From assembly GCA_018267915.1 (NCBI GenBank), contig JAFDXN010000021.1, positions 1 to 54,464 of the forward strand: a stretch of 54,464 nt of DNA, in the 5' to 3' direction. This stretch comes from Bacteroidota bacterium. Its GTDB lineage: Bacteria > Bacteroidota > Bacteroidia > Chitinophagales > Chitinophagaceae. Every line of letters starts with the position of its first letter. Position 1 is the first letter of the stretch. Position numbers and translations under genes: made by a program. Positions 1 to 6,579 of the stretch are shown here, piece by piece. A model generated the notes under the pieces. That model was not told where the DNA came from and did no database searches. It worked only from the letters and a program-made list of their open reading frames with translations.

Positions 1-60
1 CATATCCGGATCAAAGCGAGCAAGGTTATAGTTTTCAGTGATAGGGATTTTATTTAATTT

Positions 61-187
61 TAAACTGTCAACTTCAGACAGGATTATCTAACCTAAACTG
101 TCAACCAAAATCAGGACGAGACACAGGACGAGACAGCAAAAAGATAATGTCCGATAGTCGGGCACAAATCGGGCACAATCGGGCATT
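61..187. repeat. Cluster of short direct repeats (iteron-like)
   Basis: Three families of short direct repeats lie one after another in non-coding DNA. TAAACTGTCAAC occurs at 61-72 and 94-105. CAGGACGAGACA is an exact tandem pair at 112-123 and 124-135. TCGGGCA(C) occurs at 158, 169 and 179, so at 11 and 10 bp spacing. A small perfect hairpin using the same core, ATGCCCG-GTT-CGGGCAT, follows at 253-269. No gene is visible in 1-200. Clustered repeats at about one helical turn suggest a protein-binding array such as an operator or a mobile-element end; that is inference. Confidence 0.5.
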
Positions 188-351
188 GGCATTTTTGTCA
201 AATGCTCATCTATCAATCATTTGTGGGAAACAAATACCCGATTTTAGTTTTTATGCCCGGTTCGGGCATTCTGGTGCAGGAAGGCACTCATCACCTCCCG
301 TACGTACAGCAATTTTATTCTGATGGCACGGCCTTCTTAGGGCCTTTGCTG

Positions 352-750
352 ATGGACCCAAAGGAATTGAGAATTGGCAACCGGATAAGGGCTAATGGCC
401 GCATTGTAGAAGTAATGGCCATAGACAGCCCGGAAGAGGACGATATAGAGGTGCGCAGCCTGGAGGGCCTGATCGTAAAAGCCAAACTGAGCCACCTGGA
501 CATACAGCCCATCCTGCTAACGGAAGAGATCGCCCAAACCTGCTGCGGCTTCATGGACGGATACATGCAATTCATGACCCGGCAGGAGCAGCTCTACTTC
601 AAGCTGCAGGATGCACATGTGGTGTTGCTGAACAGCAAGCGGGAACCGATGATACACTTCTGGGAAATAAAGACCCTGCACGGGCTGCAGAACCTGTACT
701 TCGCCATCACGAGGCAGGAAATGAAAATCTCTTTTATAGCGTCTGATTAA
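352..750 (+). CDS. Phage/mobile-element type small hypothetical protein
   Basis: A 132-residue protein beginning MDPKELRIGNRIRANG. It has the layout of a small protein family common in Bacteroidetes prophages and conjugative elements: an N-terminal ELRIGN motif, a middle section of 'I.PILLTEE' type, and a C-terminal H-x-LQNLYFAITRQE motif (seen here as LHGLQNLYFA). The function of the family is unknown. The frame stays open back to 202, but the family usually begins within a few residues of ELRIGN, so the ATG at 352 is preferred. It sits just after the direct-repeat cluster at 61-187 and is the only recognisable mobile-element marker here. Confidence 0.7.
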   Translation: MDPKELRIGNRIRANGRIVEVMAIDSPEEDDIEVRSLEGLIVKAKLSHLDIQPILLTEEIAQTCCGFMDGYMQFMTRQEQLYFKLQDAHVVLLNSKREPMIHFWEIKTLHGLQNLYFAITRQEMKISFIASD

Positions 751-823
751 CAGGCCATTAACGACAAGCTAAGGCAGGATGGCATAAAATTGGTTATTAC
801 TAAGCGTTTTATAGTTTGAAGCC

Positions 824-1204
824 ATGACACGTACCCCATTGACGAGAGAGCAGGCAGAGCGGATCTGCAAAGATCATCAATACCTGGCAGGCCGGGAATT
901 TAAAAACGAGCACTCGGTGGCCGCCACTATCGAAGCCGTTACCGTGGCTCCTTACGACGATATCAATAAGTACATATTCCTGCTGGCCTATTGCGAAAGC
1001 AATGACCTGAAGGCTGCCCTGGACAGCTATGTGGGGCATGTGTTCGACGTTCTGATAGTGGGCAAATGCTCCTCTGAAACAGCGGAGCTGGTGCACAAGG
1101 AGCTGATCCCCTACCTGGCAGAGAACAATATCCCCTTCGACCTGGCAAAGTATGTATCTGCCGGTGGCGCCTCATCAAACAGGCAGCTATCCTATGCGTC
1201 TTAG
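824..1204 (+). CDS. Hypothetical protein, 126 aa
   Basis: I do not recognise this protein. It is soluble, without signal peptide or membrane segment, and mildly acidic. Its middle part (about residues 30-110) reads like a compact alpha/beta domain with hydrophobic strands such as YIFLLAYC and VFDVLIVG. The ATG at 824 is preceded by TATAGTTTG ending six bases upstream, one base off the Bacteroidetes -7 consensus TAnnTTTG, so the message may be almost leaderless. It converges on the small gene at 1206-1445 with a single base between the two stop codons. Confidence 0.6.
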   Translation: MTRTPLTREQAERICKDHQYLAGREFKNEHSVAATIEAVTVAPYDDINKYIFLLAYCESNDLKAALDSYVGHVFDVLIVGKCSSETAELVHKELIPYLAENNIPFDLAKYVSAGGASSNRQLSYAS

Positions 1205-1205
1205 C

Positions 1206-1445
1206 CTATGATATATCTATATAGAGCTCTGCAAGTATCAGCCTGAGGTTTTCGTTTGATATGGGCGGCGGCCCGTCCGCTTCGTCGTCAGTTAAAGTTT
1301 CCCGTGATATGTCAATGTGCGAATGTTTAGCTGCTACGGTGCCGGGCATAGCTTGCCCCGGCTCTCTTCCCTCTGGTGTCATGATGGTTATGGAAACCTG
1401 CTTAGGCGTAAAAATTGTGCCGCCAGAAGTGCGGGCAGCCGTCAT
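1206..1445 (-). CDS. Small protein with C-terminal LAELxxDIS ending
   Basis: A 79-residue reading frame ending ...LRLILAELYIDIS. The last eleven residues match the ending of the small protein at 3795-3977 (LRLAELSFDIS). A shared carboxyl end in two otherwise different short frames argues that both are real. The start is uncertain: ATG at 1445 gives 79 aa, while ATG at 1382 gives 58 aa, close to the 60 aa of its relative. The ATG at 1445 overlaps a TTCAGAACATT repeat, which favours the inner start. There is no signal peptide. The function is unknown; a short regulatory or signalling peptide is only a possibility. Confidence 0.45.
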   Translation of the reverse strand: MTAARTSGGTIFTPKQVSITIMTPEGREPGQAMPGTVAAKHSHIDISRETLTDDEADGPPPISNENLRLILAELYIDIS

Positions 1446-1476
1446 TCAGAACATTAACCGGCCATTTCAGAACATT
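1445..1476. promoter_or_regulatory. Pair of TTCAGAACATT direct repeats, 21 bp apart
   Basis: TTCAGAACATT occurs exactly at 1445-1455 and again at 1466-1476, a 21-bp period or two helical turns. The same pair with the same spacing recurs at 2992-3023, and a single related copy is at 3684. In the plus orientation the pair lies 88 bp upstream of the gene at 1564. Two-turn direct repeats are typical of response regulators that bind as head-to-tail dimers, such as LytTR proteins. The regulator itself is not in the window. Confidence 0.55.
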
Positions 1477-1563
1477 TTACCACTTCAGCCTTTAACGGGG
1501 CGGAGCCTGACGGAAGATCATTTCCCGTAAATACTTGTAATTTAACGGCTAAGAACACCGCGA

Positions 1564-2064
1564 ATGAAAAGGCTTTTGATCGTATTACTGCTGTTTGCAG
1601 CCCGCACAGCTTGTGCCCAAATGTATGTTGCGTTCTCCCCCGCCCTTTTGAACAGCCCCGGGACCTTCGGCGAAAAATTCAATCCTACAATAGAAGTTGG
1701 TAAGCAAACTGATTGCTTCAGCATCGGCCTGGACATTGGGAAAACCGATTGCGCGAAGATAGCAGGTAAGGACACAACCCTATACCTGGAACTGCGGCCA
1801 AACCTTAACGTGTTTCAGCAGGGCAAGTTCACGAATACGCTTACCATTGGCCTGGGCTATATATTCAACGCAAAGGAAAGCATGGTGACTGAGCTGACCT
1901 CGGGCGTAGAATATGCGCATACCGAACATTTGCACTTCAATATTTATTTCGGGCAGTTCTTCTACAGTGGCCGGAGGACGAGCAGCGATGCCACGTTTTT
2001 CGGCGCGTCGGTGATGTGGTATTTCCTGCCTTACACGCCGAAGTCGCTGATATCGCGAAGCTGA
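1564..2064 (+). CDS. Exported hypothetical protein, possible small outer-membrane barrel
   Basis: A 166-residue protein with a clear signal peptide (MKRLLIVLLLFAARTACA, cleavage before QMYV). The mature part alternates polar and aromatic/hydrophobic residues and contains strand-like blocks (TLTIGLGYIF, HLHFNIYFGQFF, ATFFGASVMWYF), and aromatic residues cluster near the end. This is the look of a small outer-membrane beta-barrel, but no family is recognised and the assignment is inference. It lies 88 bp downstream of the paired TTCAGAACATT repeats and is followed by a lipoprotein gene on the same strand. Confidence 0.65.
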   Translation: MKRLLIVLLLFAARTACAQMYVAFSPALLNSPGTFGEKFNPTIEVGKQTDCFSIGLDIGKTDCAKIAGKDTTLYLELRPNLNVFQQGKFTNTLTIGLGYIFNAKESMVTELTSGVEYAHTEHLHFNIYFGQFFYSGRRTSSDATFFGASVMWYFLPYTPKSLISRS

Positions 2065-2094
2065 ATATCATGCACATAAGTGCGGAGCATTGTG

Positions 2095-2102
2095 TACTTT
2101 AG
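2095..2102 (+). promoter_or_regulatory. -7 box TACTTTAG close to a start codon
   Basis: TACTTTAG matches seven of the eight positions spanned by the Bacteroidetes -7 consensus TAnnTTTG and ends only four bases before the ATG at 2107. If used, transcription would begin at or next to the start codon, giving a leaderless message. Confidence 0.4.
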
Positions 2103-2106
2103 CCAT

Positions 2107-2556
2107 ATGAAAGCGCCCTTTTACCTTTTATGCTGCCTGCTAATTGCCGCATCGTGCCGGAAGGCGAAGACAAGTTCGGTGACATGTGAGCAGCCTTTTA
2201 TCGCTGGCCTTAAGATCAGCAATGCGGATAGCACTTACCAGCATGCGACCTTTTATGCTTATGCCAGGGGCAGCAATTTTACAGGCACTCACAGTTACTT
2301 TCCTAACCAGACGGTGAGCAATGGGGAAGCCCTTTATAACATGGACGCCAACCACGATTGGGTAGTTACGATAGACCCGGTAGGGAAAAGTTATCGCATC
2401 AAAGACATAACGGTGATACCGGAGACGAAAGACCTGACCAGCGACCAGGTTTGTGTGGAGGCGTTCTCTTATACACTCAATGACAGCGCGCATCATGTGG
2501 ATGGCTACAGCACTTCGGGCACTGGGGTGAAAAGCTACCTGATACCGGTAAATTAA
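2107..2556 (+). CDS. Hypothetical lipoprotein, 149 aa
   Basis: The signal peptide ends in a lipobox (LIAASC, Cys17), so the protein is predicted to be lipid-anchored in the envelope. The rest (about 130 residues) has no family I recognise. It contains several strand-like stretches and two cysteines after the anchor. An upstream in-frame codon at 2080 would add nine residues before the signal peptide, so ATG 2107 is preferred. The -7-like box ends four bases upstream. The gene converges on the minus-strand gene ending at 2562. Confidence 0.65.
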   Translation: MKAPFYLLCCLLIAASCRKAKTSSVTCEQPFIAGLKISNADSTYQHATFYAYARGSNFTGTHSYFPNQTVSNGEALYNMDANHDWVVTIDPVGKSYRIKDITVIPETKDLTSDQVCVEAFSYTLNDSAHHVDGYSTSGTGVKSYLIPVN

Positions 2557-2561
2557 GGCGG

Positions 2562-2912
2562 CTATATTGCCGGGGCATTGAACTGCTTCATCATGATATC
2601 GCGAAAGCTTTCGGGCAGCAACGCCACCAGCCTCCTTCTATAATCGCAGCTTGAGATGTGGGTGCCGATCCTGTAAACAAATACGTTCTCGATAGCCAGC
2701 CTGACAGGTACATTACAACGGCCGTAAATGCTATCCATCATCTTCATGAAACGCTTTATCTGGTGGTGCTCAGCCTTGTTCAACAGCTCAAGAGCATAGT
2801 GGGCAACCGTACCAAAGGTCCGGGGTGCGCTTCGGGATGCAGGGTCCTGTTTCAGCCGTAGTTGCGGAAATTCTGTCTCAATCGTCTCTACTATCCAATC
2901 TGCGATTTCCAT
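2562..2912 (-). CDS. Hypothetical cytoplasmic protein, 116 aa
   Basis: A soluble, mostly helical protein beginning MEIADWIVETIETEFP. It has a central helix rich in lysine and histidine (NKAEHHQIKRF) and the block LAIENVFVYRIG at about residues 73-84. Small Bacteroidetes proteins of unknown function share this kind of 'ENVFVYRI' core, which supports real coding, but I cannot name the family. It reads divergently from the lipoprotein gene at 3082. The paired TTCAGAACATT element lies between the two start codons, so either gene could be its target. Confidence 0.6.
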   Translation of the reverse strand: MEIADWIVETIETEFPQLRLKQDPASRSAPRTFGTVAHYALELLNKAEHHQIKRFMKMMDSIYGRCNVPVRLAIENVFVYRIGTHISSCDYRRRLVALLPESFRDIMMKQFNAPAI

Positions 2913-2991
2913 GGCGGTTTTAACCGCAGCGAGCGAAAATATTGTACCAGCAGCACAAAGGATGCGTTAGTAACAGGCAGGGAAATTTTCG

Positions 2992-3040
2992 TTCAGAACA
3001 TTAATATAGCTATTCAGAACATTCAACCAGTTTGCAGAAC
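2992..3040. promoter_or_regulatory. TTCAGAACATT repeats, 21 bp apart, with a degenerate third copy
   Basis: TTCAGAACATT is present at 2992-3002 and 3013-3023, again exactly 21 bp apart, followed by a weaker copy (TTGCAGAAC, 3032-3040). The array ends ten bases before the TATGTTTG -7 box and 42 bases before the ATG at 3082. That is the usual position of an activator site just upstream of a promoter. Confidence 0.55.
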
Positions 3041-3049
3041 CCGCTTATA

Positions 3050-3057
3050 TATGTTTG
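3050..3057 (+). promoter_or_regulatory. -7 box TATGTTTG for the lipoprotein gene at 3082
   Basis: A perfect match to the Bacteroidetes -7 consensus TAnnTTTG, 25 bases before the ATG at 3082 and immediately downstream of the TTCAGAAC repeats. No convincing -33 TTG lies at normal distance, which would fit an activator-dependent promoter. Confidence 0.5.
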
Positions 3058-3081
3058 TCCCGAATCAAAAAAAAATCCATT

Positions 3082-3567
3082 ATGAAGAACTTTACGCTCA
3101 TTACTATCATCATTTTGTCAGGCATTATGGCAAGTTGTGGCAAAATTGACAAAAAAGAGGACCCGAATGCTGTTGCAGCCGATACGGTAGCTGCTGCCTA
3201 CTGGGCATTCGACGACGGAGATACCTTACTAACCTACAACAGCACTATTAACGGCACGCAGATAGAAAGTGATTGCAACTTCAACAATAAGATGTGGATA
3301 GTGCTCGGCGCAGTTCCGACATCGAATGGAACGATGAAAATTGTAAACTACAGTAAAGGGACGCTGGCAAACGATGAACTGAAGATAGACATTGCAAGGA
3401 TGGGTGATGACTACCTAAGCGCCGGTAGCGACAATGCAAAGGCCCGCATAATTGTGCAGGATGGAAGGATCAGCATCAACTTCGATACGGTAGTCTTTGC
3501 ACGCTTTGGCACGAACGGACCAGAAGGTGACAGCCTCAGGATATCGGGCTACCTTGATCAAAAATAA
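3082..3567 (+). CDS. Hypothetical lipoprotein, 161 aa
   Basis: The signal peptide has a lipobox (GIMASC, Cys19). The mature protein of about 142 residues is beta-rich, with the layout of small Bacteroidetes lipoproteins of unknown function: an AYWAFDDGDTL segment, a single further Cys, and a closing strand repeat LRISGYLDQK. The in-frame codon at 3055 would add nine residues before the signal peptide and lies inside the -7 box, so ATG 3082 is chosen. A rho-independent terminator follows 19 bases after the stop, so this is probably a single-gene unit. Confidence 0.7.
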   Translation: MKNFTLITIIILSGIMASCGKIDKKEDPNAVAADTVAAAYWAFDDGDTLLTYNSTINGTQIESDCNFNNKMWIVLGAVPTSNGTMKIVNYSKGTLANDELKIDIARMGDDYLSAGSDNAKARIIVQDGRISINFDTVVFARFGTNGPEGDSLRISGYLDQK

Positions 3568-3586
3568 ATTCTAAAGGAGTTATAGA

Positions 3587-3617
3587 GGCCTGGATCGAAA
3601 GCGACCAGGCCTTTTTT
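3587..3617 (+). terminator. Rho-independent terminator
   Basis: A GGCCTGG / CCAGGCC stem (3587-3593 with 3605-3611) around an 11-base loop is followed by six T. It closes the lipoprotein gene ending at 3567. Confidence 0.85.
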
Positions 3618-3683
3618 ATTTGACAAAGGTCTCTCTTGTTACGGGGAAGGTTTTGGACAATCACATTAACATTTAAACGATTT

Positions 3684-3700
3684 TTCAGAACTTAATATGC
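3684..3700. promoter_or_regulatory. Single TTCAGAAC-TTAATATGC copy of the repeated element
   Basis: TTCAGAACTTAATATGC closely follows the left repeat of the 2992 locus (TTCAGAACATTAATATAGC), with small deletions. It lies 95 bp before the ATG at 3795, the small gene that shares its carboxyl end with the one at 1206-1445. No second copy at 21 bp is obvious. The rest of 3618-3794 shows nothing else I can name. Confidence 0.4.
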
Positions 3701-3794
3701 ACAGTTAACAGACCTCTAATAGCTATTACCTGACTGCAAACTGCTATAACAAATGGTATGATTCTTTTGTCTGCGTTGCCGAATACCCCTAAAA

Positions 3795-3977
3795 ATGAGA
3801 GAAGAAAAAATACCCCAACGTTTAAATAATAGCATTACCAATGATAGCGAGGGATCAGGAGATTCGCTAATTTACAGTGCCCGGAGAACTGAGCCCGCTG
3901 CTGAAAGGCCTGTACTGACGAGAGATGAGGAGTACATAACCCTGAGACTGGCCGAACTATCATTTGACATTTCTTAG
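3795..3977 (+). CDS. Small protein with C-terminal LAELxxDIS ending
   Basis: A 60-residue, polar, charged protein without signal peptide, ending LRLAELSFDIS. The ending parallels that of the minus-strand frame at 1206-1382/1445 (LRLILAELYIDIS), while the amino-terminal parts differ. A conserved tail with a variable front is the reason to accept so short a frame as a gene. The function is unknown. Confidence 0.5.
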   Translation: MREEKIPQRLNNSITNDSEGSGDSLIYSARRTEPAAERPVLTRDEEYITLRLAELSFDIS

Positions 3978-4055
3978 AAGCCTACAGAGAGAAACGGCCG
4001 ATATAGAGTGATAAGGTTGTGAGAGCATTTTTTTAATTAAAAATATTCACACACC

Positions 4056-4211
4056 ATGACATTCTTTACGCATTGCGCTCTGCGAGGCTATTTTGTCCTC
4101 GGCCGCGCGGCAACTTTCCTGAAACAAGAGCGCGCAAAGACAGGCGGCGTTATACACGCAGAGCTGTTCTTCGTGTCATTTATCTTTTCACTCAAAATAA
4201 TAGCGCTATGA
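4056..4211 (+). CDS. Possible 51-aa peptide overlapping the next gene (ATGA)
   Basis: A short frame begins with ATG at 4056 and runs 51 codons. Its TGA stop (4209-4211) overlaps the ATG of the next gene (4208-4210) as ATGA, a common arrangement for translational coupling. The peptide begins MTFFTHCALRGYF and ends in a hydrophobic stretch (ELFFVSFIFSLKIIAL). The overlap is suggestive, but the protein is not recognised and composition alone does not prove coding. Confidence 0.3.
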   Translation: MTFFTHCALRGYFVLGRAATFLKQERAKTGGVIHAELFFVSFIFSLKIIAL

Positions 4212-4432
4212 ACCTTAAACAGTGGCTTGCGATTATATTCAGCTTCGCGACGTCGATCAATGTTTTCCTCGCTATCGACCTGTATGGAGATATGCTGGTA
4301 ATGCTTGCTGTATCCCTGCTGGTGAGCCTGACCATGGCCTGCCTCGTAACCCGCATTGACCGCGTTTTGGCAAAGAAATTAAGACGCTGGTATGCGGTCA
4401 GGATGTATGGTGTTTTTCATGAAGAACAGTGA
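4208..4432 (+). CDS. Small two-helix membrane protein, 74 aa
   Basis: Two hydrophobic segments (about residues 6-25, WLAIIFSFATSINVF..., and 29-49, MLVMLAVSLLVSLTM...) are followed by a basic tail (RVLAKKLRRWY). This suggests a hairpin inner-membrane protein with its charged end in the cytoplasm. A longer frame from 4073 exists, but its extra 45 residues are arginine-rich and unlike a natural N-terminus, so ATG 4208 is preferred. The function is unknown. Confidence 0.55.
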   Translation: MNLKQWLAIIFSFATSINVFLAIDLYGDMLVMLAVSLLVSLTMACLVTRIDRVLAKKLRRWYAVRMYGVFHEEQ

Positions 4433-4439
4433 AGCGCAT

Positions 4440-4465
4440 AAAAAGGCAGGCGCGAAGGCCTGCCT
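4440..4465 (-). terminator. Terminator, mainly for the minus strand
   Basis: AGGCAGGC / GCCTGCCT arms (4444-4451, 4458-4465) enclose a six-base loop. On the minus strand five T follow, so it ends the T9SS gene 4490-5377. Its position 12 bases after the stop at 4432 means the stem may also help end plus-strand transcription. Confidence 0.8.
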
Positions 4466-4489
4466 GTATGTAGCAAATCAAGGCAACTA

Positions 4490-5377
4490 TTATTCAACTT
4501 CAAACTTCCCGCTAATGGTATTGCCGGTAGCGTCGCTCAACCTGTAAAGGTAGATGCCGGCGCCATATTGCGCATTGCTGACCGGGACATCGATAATATT
4601 GTTGTAGCTATTTATAAGGGCGCCTGTGATGCCGTATATACGCAATGTATTACCCTGCACAGGGCCATCGATATGCAAACGGGAGGTACCAGCTACAGGA
4701 TTCGGGTATATAGTTACTCTGGCCGCATTGGCTGCATTTACACTGCTAACGGTGAGCATGCTGACGAGGCAGTCGGTGGCGCCATAAACAGGGTTGTGAT
4801 ATTGCCATATATCATTTTGCCTGAAGCAAATGATATTCGCGGCACAATCACAGGTAGGCTGTGCGGTAGCAGGGCCCAGCAAGCCGCCGAGTGAAGAGTT
4901 GCCAATGCCCTCGATCCATGCACCTGCGGTCCAGGGGTTGCCGTTCAACATTTTGAAATTGATGCGCCTGTGGTAATTGCCATTGATATTTACAGAGTCG
5001 ATGTAATCTACCAGGGCGGCGTTGAGGTTATAGTCCACCGTATCACCGGGTTGCACGGAGAAATCGTAGAGCTTTTTTTCCTGCATTGTGCTGAAGGAGT
5101 AATAGTATACCCGTTTCATTGAGTCTTCGCGCAGGCCACCTATACATTCTGAAGCGGTGAATGTCGTGTCAACAGACCTGAAGAGCCTGTGATAAACTAC
5201 CGCGTTGATCACAGTGTCCTGGTTCAGTAAGGCATAGCAGTAATAAAATGGTGTAGAATCTCCATTGCCTTCGCGCTGGGTCCACATGGCGTTGGAAGTT
5301 GGAAAGGCGTAGTAGGCCTGAGCCTTGACAAAGGACACTGCAACAAGCAGTATGATCATTGTAACGAGTTTTTTCAT
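4490..5377 (-). CDS. T9SS type A sorting-domain secreted protein
   Basis: A 295-residue exported protein with a signal peptide (MKKLVTMIILLVAVSFVKA). Its C-terminal domain of about 75 residues carries the type A T9SS sorting pattern: VTIYPNPV, a middle strand LRIYGITG, then GAGIYLYRL and a final GKFEVE. The type IX machinery removes this domain during outer-membrane passage. The central part (residues 20-210) contains a Cys-rich stretch (CDCAANIIC) but no domain I recognise. It is transcribed alone and ends at the hairpin 4440-4465. It is probably a surface or extracellular protein of unknown activity. Confidence 0.85.
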   Translation of the reverse strand: MKKLVTMIILLVAVSFVKAQAYYAFPTSNAMWTQREGNGDSTPFYYCYALLNQDTVINAVVYHRLFRSVDTTFTASECIGGLREDSMKRVYYYSFSTMQEKKLYDFSVQPGDTVDYNLNAALVDYIDSVNINGNYHRRINFKMLNGNPWTAGAWIEGIGNSSLGGLLGPATAQPTCDCAANIICFRQNDIWQYHNPVYGATDCLVSMLTVSSVNAANAARVTIYPNPVAGTSRLHIDGPVQGNTLRIYGITGALINSYNNIIDVPVSNAQYGAGIYLYRLSDATGNTISGKFEVE

Positions 5378-5451
5378 CGGTAAACGATTTAGATTTAGAG
5401 CAATAGCGCCATATTATCTGACGGGTGGTGATGACTATACGTTAGTAAAGC

Positions 5452-5472
5452 TCTTACATATTAAATGTAAGA
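5452..5472. promoter_or_regulatory. Short inverted repeat TCTTACAT-N5-ATGTAAGA
   Basis: Perfect 8-bp arms (5452-5459, 5465-5472) around an AT-rich 5-base spacer, 75 bp upstream of the start at 5377 and just after the stop of the methyltransferase gene. It could be an operator for a dimeric regulator. It is GC-poor and lacks a T-tract, so it is unlikely to be a terminator. Confidence 0.3.
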
Positions 5473-5484
5473 TATGTGCCGCAG

Positions 5485-6081
5485 CTACTTTGTCGCGATA
5501 TACCTAATAACGTCTGACATGCCTGAATGAAAAGCTCCTTCCTCAAGATGAAGGCGAAGGCATTGCAATGTCTCGGTGTGCAGATCCTTAAAAGAAGTAC
5601 GAAGAATGTCCTCGGTGTAAAGCATATCGATATCTTTTGGCCCGCCGGTGCCGTTATTAAGCTGCGCAGGATTATAGGCCTCGAGGATGAGTTTGCCGCC
5701 CGGTTTCAGCCATTTAATAACTTTGGCGAGTAATGTAGCCCTTGGCACAGGCGGCAGATGGGCGTATATGAGTGCAACAAGGTCGGCACTGTCAACCGGG
5801 TAATCCGCATCCATGACATCGGCAATGTCGTAGCGAATGCTTACACCTTTCTTTTCGGCAAGCTGGAGTGCTTTTTTGCGCCCTTCCTCGCTCTGGTCGA
5901 AGGCAGTAACTGTCCAACCTAATGTTGCGGCATAAACACCATTGCGGCCTTCGCCATCGCAGGGCAGGATAATATGGCCAGGGTTCAGACCTTGCAACTG
6001 CTCTGCGAAAAAAGCATTGGGAGCTTCGCCATAAACATATTCGGATGTACCGTATCGTTCGTTCCAGAATTCTTTTACCAT
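5485..6081 (-). CDS. Class I SAM-dependent methyltransferase
   Basis: A 198-residue protein starting MVKEFWNERY. The W-x-x-R-Y opening is typical of the TehB/thiopurine-type small methyltransferases. The SAM-binding region has a modified motif I (IILPCDGEGRNGVYAA), an acidic residue ending the second strand (VTAFDQS), and DLVALIYAHLPP as motif IV. The post-motif region LKPGGKLILEAY is also characteristic. The substrate cannot be told. The frame extends eight codons further, but ATG 6081 gives the family's normal start, and a TACCTTTA box (minus strand, 6086-6093) ends four bases before it. Confidence 0.8.
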   Translation of the reverse strand: MVKEFWNERYGTSEYVYGEAPNAFFAEQLQGLNPGHIILPCDGEGRNGVYAATLGWTVTAFDQSEEGRKKALQLAEKKGVSIRYDIADVMDADYPVDSADLVALIYAHLPPVPRATLLAKVIKWLKPGGKLILEAYNPAQLNNGTGGPKDIDMLYTEDILRTSFKDLHTETLQCLRLHLEEGAFHSGMSDVIRYIATK

Positions 6082-6127
6082 AAGGTAAAGGTAAAGCCTT
6101 ATCAACTTTGAAGGAAGTACAGATTTC

Positions 6128-6135
6128 TATATTTT
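6128..6135 (+). promoter_or_regulatory. -7-like box TATATTTT near the start at 6142
   Basis: TATATTTT differs from TAnnTTTG only at the last base and ends six bases before the ATG at 6142, suggesting a very short or absent leader. Confidence 0.3.
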
Positions 6136-6141
6136 CAGGTG

Positions 6142-6576
6142 ATGAAGTTATACCGGAGATTAGTCATGGCCTTTTTACTTGCGGCACTCAATACAGCCCG
6201 TGCGCAAGGTAAGGACCCGGTGGCCACAGAGCTCCGTGCATTTTACGACTACTATATTGTAGAAAACGCGGGCCCGATAAAGCGCTTCAGCCAGGACACG
6301 CTGGAGCGATATTGCTGTAAAGCATTCCTTCATAAAATGAATACGGATAAAGAGCTGGATGCAGATCCGCTGCTGTGGGTGCAGGATTATGACAGCAGCT
6401 GGGTAAAGACGCTTCAAATAATCCGCCTTCCAGACAGGGCAACAAAAAAATACAAGCTCTGCTTTTTCGACAATTACGAGCGCAAAAATATTTGCATGAC
6501 TGTTTTCCTGAAAAAAGAGGAAGGCAAATGGAAGATATACAAAACATGTAGTGGCGGATACTGCTATCAGGGATAA
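6142..6576 (+). CDS. Exported small protein, DUF3828-like
   Basis: A 144-residue protein with a signal peptide (LVMAFLLAALNTARA). The mature part begins with a helix containing RAFYDYYI and ends with the strand pattern MTVFLKKEEGKWKIYKT. This fits the DUF3828/NTF2-like fold in which small periplasmic proteins carry a 'FY.WY' helix and a final 'GKWKI' strand. The family assignment is by pattern only. GTG at 6139 directly precedes the ATG, which is preferred. It converges on the hydrolase gene ending at 6580. Confidence 0.6.
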   Translation: MKLYRRLVMAFLLAALNTARAQGKDPVATELRAFYDYYIVENAGPIKRFSQDTLERYCCKAFLHKMNTDKELDADPLLWVQDYDSSWVKTLQIIRLPDRATKKYKLCFFDNYERKNICMTVFLKKEEGKWKIYKTCSGGYCYQG

Positions 6577-6579
6577 CTG

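Noticed and set aside
202..351. Upstream extension of the phage-type gene to an ATG at 202
   Set aside because: The extra 50 residues contain the repeat/hairpin DNA and do not fit the family, which starts close to ELRIGN.
1261..1530. 89-residue plus-strand frame
   Set aside because: It lies opposite the small gene at 1206-1445 and reads through the TTCAGAACATT repeats; the minus-strand frame has the better support.
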